This document shows positions 60,313-64,000 of a stretch of DNA of 64,000 bases, piece after piece; position 1 is the stretch's first letter, and every line of letters begins with the position of its first letter. Made by a program: the position numbers and the translations under genes. Where the stretch lies: the NCBI GenBank assembly GCA_965224285.1, contig OZ245043.1, forward strand, positions 682,001 through 746,000. Direction: 5' to 3'. The notes beneath the pieces are model-generated. The model was given only the letters and a program-made list of their open reading frames with translations. It was not told the origin of the DNA and did no database searches. This stretch comes from JAJCYK01 sp965224285. Its GTDB lineage: Bacteria > Bacteroidota > Bacteroidia > Cytophagales > Cyclobacteriaceae.

Positions 60313-63300
60313 ATGACCGACTTAAAATCTCAAATAAATGCCCTGGCAAGAGTAAAGTTAGCTCTAATTATCGTCATTCTAATCCCTGTTCTTTGTTGGG
60401 GACAAAGAAGAAATGTAAGTGCCAATGCCAACTGGCCGGCCATGTTCAATGACAGTACCTTTATGGGACTTGAACTAAGAAGTATTGGCCCGGCTTTTAT
60501 GTCTGGCCGGATTGCAGACATTGCCATCCACCCTGATAACGATAATACCTGGTACGTGGCAGTGGGATCCGGCGGAGTATGGAAAACCGTCAATGCCGGA
60601 GTGACCTGGAATCCCTTATTTGACCAACAAACCAGTTACTCTATTGGGTGTGTGACTATAGACCCCAATAATCCCCATATCATTTGGGTAGGTACCGGTG
60701 AAAATGTAGGTGGTCGTCATGTGGGTTATGGCGATGGTATATATCGCAGTGAGGACGGTGGTGAGCATTGGAAAAACATGGGATTGAAGTCCTCCGAGCA
60801 CATCTCAAAAATTCTGGTGCATCCGGAAAACTCCGAGGTAATTTTGGTCGCTGTACAAGGCCCCTTGTGGGCTCGTGGTGGAGAAAGGGGATTTTATAAA
60901 TCAACCGATGGCGGGCAAAACTGGAAAAGAACTTTGGGGGATGATCAATGGATAGGTGTAACTGATGTAGTTATGGATCCTCGAGACCCCGATGTACTAT
61001 ACGCGGCCACCTGGCAAAGACACCGCACGGTGGCAGCCTACATGGGTGGGGGTCCGGGCTCCGGTATCCATCGCAGTTTGGATGGAGGAGAAAGCTGGAC
61101 GAAGCTCACGGAAGGTCTCCCCAAGACCGATATGGGTAAGATCGGCTTGGCCATCTCTCCTCAGAAACCAGACGTTATTTATGCGGCTATTGAACTGGAG
61201 CGCACCAAAGGCGGTGTATACCGCTCTACAGACCGGGGTTCCAGCTGGGAAAAACGTTCCGATGCAGTGTCTGGAGCCACCGGACCGCACTATTATCAGG
61301 AGTTATACGCATCTCCCCACAAATTTGATCGCCTTTATCTTATGGATGCCTGGATGCAGACTTCTGAAGACGGGGGTACGACCTTCACCAGGGTTAAGCG
61401 GGATCACAAGCATGGCGACAATCATGCCATTGCTTTTAGACAAGACGACCCCGACTACCTGCTTGTGGGCACCGATGGGGGGCTGTATGAAAGCTTCGAC
61501 CTGGCGGAAAACTGGCGATTTATGGCCAATCTACCTGTAACCCAGTTCTATAAAATCGCACTGGATGATCAGGAGCCTTTTTATAATATCTATGGCGGTA
61601 CCCAGGACAACAGTACACAAGGCGGTCCTTCCCGTACCGATAACGTACATGGCATACAAAATTCCGACTGGAAGATCGTGTTGAATTGGGACGGACATCA
61701 GCCTGCTACGGAACCAGGAAATCCTAACATTATCTATGCCGAACGGCAGGAGGGTAACATTTCCAGAGTGGACCTGCTCACAGGAGAGGTAGTGGATATT
61801 CAGCCACAACCAGATCAGGGCGAACCCCACGAGCGCTTTAATTGGGACGCGCCTATCTTAGTAAGCCCCCATGATCCGACGCATATTTTTTTCGCCTCCC
61901 ATCGGGTATGGTACAGCCAGGACCGCGGTGACCACTGGAAGGCCATATCCGAAGACCTCACCCGAAATCAGGACCGTTTTACTTTGCCCATAATGGGAAG
62001 AGTGCAAAGCTGGGATGCTGCCTGGGACGTCGGAGCCATGTCCAATTATAACACTATTACCTCTTTATCCGAGTCGCCTCTGCAACAGGGTTTGCTCTAT
62101 GCCGGCACCGATGATGGCCTGATCCAGGTGACCGAAAACCAGGGTGAGAGCTGGCGTCGGATCGACCTCTCTGCAGTACCTGGAGTACCTGCCAACGCCT
62201 TTGTAAATGATATTAAAGCGGATCTTCATGATGCCAATACCGTATACGCTGCGCTTGATAACCACAAGTATGGGGATTTTGCTCCTTATTTGATTAAAAG
62301 CACTGATCGGGGCAGCACTTGGACCTCGATCAAAGGTAATATACCCCAAGGTACCTTGATATGGAGGGTAGTGCAAGATCACGTTGATCGCAATTTATTA
62401 TTTGCGGCTACGGAGTTTGGAATATATTTCACCCTGGATGGTGGTAACCAATGGGTGCAGCTTAAAGGAGGGGTTCCCACCATTAGTTTTCGGGATCTGG
62501 CTATTCAAAAGAGAGAGAATGATCTGGTTGCAGCATCATTTGGCAGAGGAATATTTGTTTTGGATGATTATTCAGCATTAAGAAATGTCTCCAGACAACA
62601 GTTAAATGACCTAGCTACCCTGTTTCCCGTACGAAAGACCTGGTGGTATGTGCCTCGACCCCACCTCAGTTTTAGTGGTGAGAAAGGAAGTCAGGGAGCA
62701 GCCCACTTCGTGGCGCCGAACCCTGAATTCGGGGCTACATTTACCTATTATTTAAAAGAGGATCTCAAGACCCTTAAAGAAAGAAGAAAAGATGCCGAAA
62801 AAGAGCTCCACAAAACCATGGCCGATATCCCATTCCCTGGTTGGGAAGCCCTGGAGAAGGAACGTCGCGAGTCTGAGCCCAAAATTTGGCTTACCGTTAC
62901 TGATGAGTCAGGGCAGGTGGTCCGCAGAGTTGAGGGGCCTATCAAGAAGGGCTTTCATCGCGTAAGCTGGGACCTACGTTTCCCACCACCTGATGCCATC
63001 GATCTTAACAAGGAGGAGACTTCGGATCCTGATGACGAATCACCTCAGGGATTACTAGCATCTCCCGGAAAGTATACAGTATCGCTTTCCAAGCAAGTGG
63101 ACGGTACCGTAGAATCACTTGCAGCACCTCAAACTTTTGAGGTGGTACCTTTACGCAAAGGGACCTTGGAATCGGCTAGTACGGAAAATGCCTTATCTTT
63201 TTATCGTGAATATGAGGAGGTCTTCAAAATTAACTCCGCATTGCAGTTGGCATTCAGCAACGCCCAAAGCAGAGTAAAGGGTTTAGGCGATGCTCTTGCC

Positions 63301-63657
63301 AGGTCGGGTTCTAAACCCGGTGAATTAGACCAAAGGTTATATTCTATACGACAGTCTCTGTACCAACTTGAAGAATCTTATACCGGAAACAAATCCAAAC
63401 AAGAGCCAGGAGAGAAGATCGATCCCACTATCGCCCAACGCCTCTTTGCCCTTAATAGAGGAATTACCCGATCTACCTATGGACCGACAGAGCATCATCA
63501 AAAAAACCTGCAACTGATTCGCAGTGAGTTAGCTGGTATTCGGGCTGATTTTGAAAAGCTAAGATCAGATATGAACCAGCTGGCTCAAGACCTGATGGAT
63601 GCCGGAGCACCATGGGTTGAAGGAGAGGTATTGCCACCAACCGGAGAAAATCGATAA
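60313..63657 (+). CDS. Large secreted BNR/sortilin-like propeller protein
   Basis: A protein of 1,114 residues with an N-terminal signal (residues 13-31, ending CWGQ). Two or more seven-blade beta-propellers follow, with BNR/Asp-box motifs (S-x-D-G-G-x-x-W): RSEDGGEHWKN, KSTDGGQNWKR, RSLDGGESWTK, STDRGSSWEK and others up to about residue 750. This is the VPS10/sortilin-like arrangement found in many Bacteroidota proteins annotated as glycosyl hydrolases. No catalytic residues can be assigned. A helical tail of about 270 residues (EDLKTLKERRKDAEKELHKT) follows, then a Ser/Gly-poor C-terminus. The envelope location is likely. The role may be glycan or protein binding (inference). Confidence 0.88.
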   Translation: MTDLKSQINALARVKLALIIVILIPVLCWGQRRNVSANANWPAMFNDSTFMGLELRSIGPAFMSGRIADIAIHPDNDNTWYVAVGSGGVWKTVNAGVTWNPLFDQQTSYSIGCVTIDPNNPHIIWVGTGENVGGRHVGYGDGIYRSEDGGEHWKNMGLKSSEHISKILVHPENSEVILVAVQGPLWARGGERGFYKSTDGGQNWKRTLGDDQWIGVTDVVMDPRDPDVLYAATWQRHRTVAAYMGGGPGSGIHRSLDGGESWTKLTEGLPKTDMGKIGLAISPQKPDVIYAAIELERTKGGVYRSTDRGSSWEKRSDAVSGATGPHYYQELYASPHKFDRLYLMDAWMQTSEDGGTTFTRVKRDHKHGDNHAIAFRQDDPDYLLVGTDGGLYESFDLAENWRFMANLPVTQFYKIALDDQEPFYNIYGGTQDNSTQGGPSRTDNVHGIQNSDWKIVLNWDGHQPATEPGNPNIIYAERQEGNISRVDLLTGEVVDIQPQPDQGEPHERFNWDAPILVSPHDPTHIFFASHRVWYSQDRGDHWKAISEDLTRNQDRFTLPIMGRVQSWDAAWDVGAMSNYNTITSLSESPLQQGLLYAGTDDGLIQVTENQGESWRRIDLSAVPGVPANAFVNDIKADLHDANTVYAALDNHKYGDFAPYLIKSTDRGSTWTSIKGNIPQGTLIWRVVQDHVDRNLLFAATEFGIYFTLDGGNQWVQLKGGVPTISFRDLAIQKRENDLVAASFGRGIFVLDDYSALRNVSRQQLNDLATLFPVRKTWWYVPRPHLSFSGEKGSQGAAHFVAPNPEFGATFTYYLKEDLKTLKERRKDAEKELHKTMADIPFPGWEALEKERRESEPKIWLTVTDESGQVVRRVEGPIKKGFHRVSWDLRFPPPDAIDLNKEETSDPDDESPQGLLASPGKYTVSLSKQVDGTVESLAAPQTFEVVPLRKGTLESASTENALSFYREYEEVFKINSALQLAFSNAQSRVKGLGDALARSGSKPGELDQRLYSIRQSLYQLEESYTGNKSKQEPGEKIDPTIAQRLFALNRGITRSTYGPTEHHQKNLQLIRSELAGIRADFEKLRSDMNQLAQDLMDAGAPWVEGEVLPPTGENR

Positions 63658-63673
63658 TGGGAACTGGATCTCT

Positions 63674-64000
63674 TTAATAGTCAAAATAGGCGCAATGGGT
63701 CTGACCGATTGGTGAGCCATCGGGCATATCGAGAGGCTTAAAGTCTACCATATCCTGCGGGTTTTCTCGAAATCTGGTCAAGGTACTAACTGCCTGCTGG
63801 TAGTGAGCCATTAAGTCCTCATTAGCCTTGGAATTCAGTTTTAGCTCGAACCATGTATGCAATTTATGTAGCTGATAGGCAGCAACTGCCCTGGCCTTTG
63901 GGGAAGCAGATTGGTCCCTGGCTAATTGCATAATCCGGTGCAATGCTAAATGTGCCACCCGCTGATTTAGCTCCCGGTAATAGCCATTATCATAGGTCTG
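63674..64000 (-). CDS. C-terminal part of a probable zinc-dependent metalloprotease (DUF5117-type), cut by window edge
   Basis: The frame is open from the window edge (first codon at 64000) to a stop at 63674, so the visible 108 residues are a C-terminus. The helical segment RVAHLALHRIMQLARDQSAS, then ARAVAAYQLHKLHTW, and a final DGSPIG motif fit the ends of DUF5117-type zinc metalloproteases as I remember them. No catalytic motif lies in the visible part, so the assignment rests on the tail alone. It converges with the BNR protein gene, 16 bp between stops. Confidence 0.5.
   Translation of the reverse strand, partial: QTYDNGYYRELNQRVAHLALHRIMQLARDQSASPKARAVAAYQLHKLHTWFELKLNSKANEDLMAHYQQAVSTLTRFRENPQDMVDFKPLDMPDGSPIGQTHCAYFDY

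Noticed and set aside
60992..61540. 182-residue open frame
   Set aside because: It is an out-of-frame shadow of the BNR propeller gene, with a Trp/Pro/Arg-rich translation.
1..64000. tRNA, rRNA, insertion sequences, phage genes or known riboswitches
   Set aside because: I looked in all gaps above 100 bp and found no cloverleaf, transposase, integrase or recognisable aptamer core; short unusual RNAs could still be missed by eye.

Overview
The window looks like a chromosome segment of a Bacteroidota bacterium, probably a marine or soil Cytophagia/Saprospiria-type heterotroph. This rests on protein families and not on any marker gene. There is a TonB-type receptor of the outer-membrane beta-barrel family, a protein with a type IX secretion C-terminal sorting domain, many SPII lipoproteins with S-C or G-C lipoboxes, an ECF sigma/anti-sigma pair, and weak purine-rich ribosome sites. 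I found no rRNA, tRNA, CRISPR array, prophage or insertion sequence.

Layout. 1-6.1 kb: an edge-truncated membrane protein, a DUF4331 protein split over two genes, a TPR lipoprotein, then an anti-sigma/ECF sigma pair and a CHRD lipoprotein on the other strand. 6.1-11 kb: a small membrane protein, a repeat-bearing gap, then paaZ (with an extra C-terminal DinB-like domain) and an enoyl-CoA hydratase; paaK lies far away at 59-60 kb. 11-16.5 kb: a planctomycete-type heme protein, a sulfatase and a DUF1080 protein, followed by a 226-bp tandem repeat (16.56-17.32 kb). 17.6-31.3 kb: TonB-type receptor, esterase, DUF3052, VOC protein, secreted phosphodiesterase, an HExxH protein with a probable frameshift, a metallophosphoesterase/GMC oxidoreductase pair, nitrilase, DUF2459 protein and oligopeptidase B. 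32.1-35 kb: metallophosphoesterase, CDF metal exporter and a seven-repeat FG-GAP protein.

35-40.8 kb: a tight minus-strand kynurenine operon. In transcription order it encodes a semialdehyde dehydrogenase, 3-hydroxyanthranilate 3,4-dioxygenase, ACMS decarboxylase-like amidohydrolase, kynureninase and kynurenine 3-monooxygenase. Together these would convert kynurenine to 2-aminomuconate. Tryptophan dioxygenase, the formamidase and the 2-aminomuconate deaminase are not in the window.

40.8-49.2 kb: mixed metabolic and envelope genes (metallophosphoesterase, aldo-keto reductase, DUF1761, lipoproteins, patatin, M24 peptidase, T9SS cargo, ornithine cyclodeaminase-like). 49.3-55.3 kb: a second planctomycete-type block (DUF1549/DUF1553 cytochrome protein, DUF1501, DUF1080, small unknown) that reads as one operon. 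55.4-64 kb: NPP-type phosphodiesterase, YwbE, a TspO-like membrane protein, a frameshifted DUF4242 gene, a secreted DinB protein, paaK, a 1,114-residue BNR-propeller protein and the C-terminal end of a further gene.

The strongest unexplained signals are the 226-bp intergenic tandem repeat, two gene breaks at homopolymers (58.03 kb and about 23.19 kb), the DinB-like extension of PaaZ, a GMC oxidoreductase with an internal membrane hairpin, and the split DUF4331 gene pair. I see no clear undescribed defence or mobile system.
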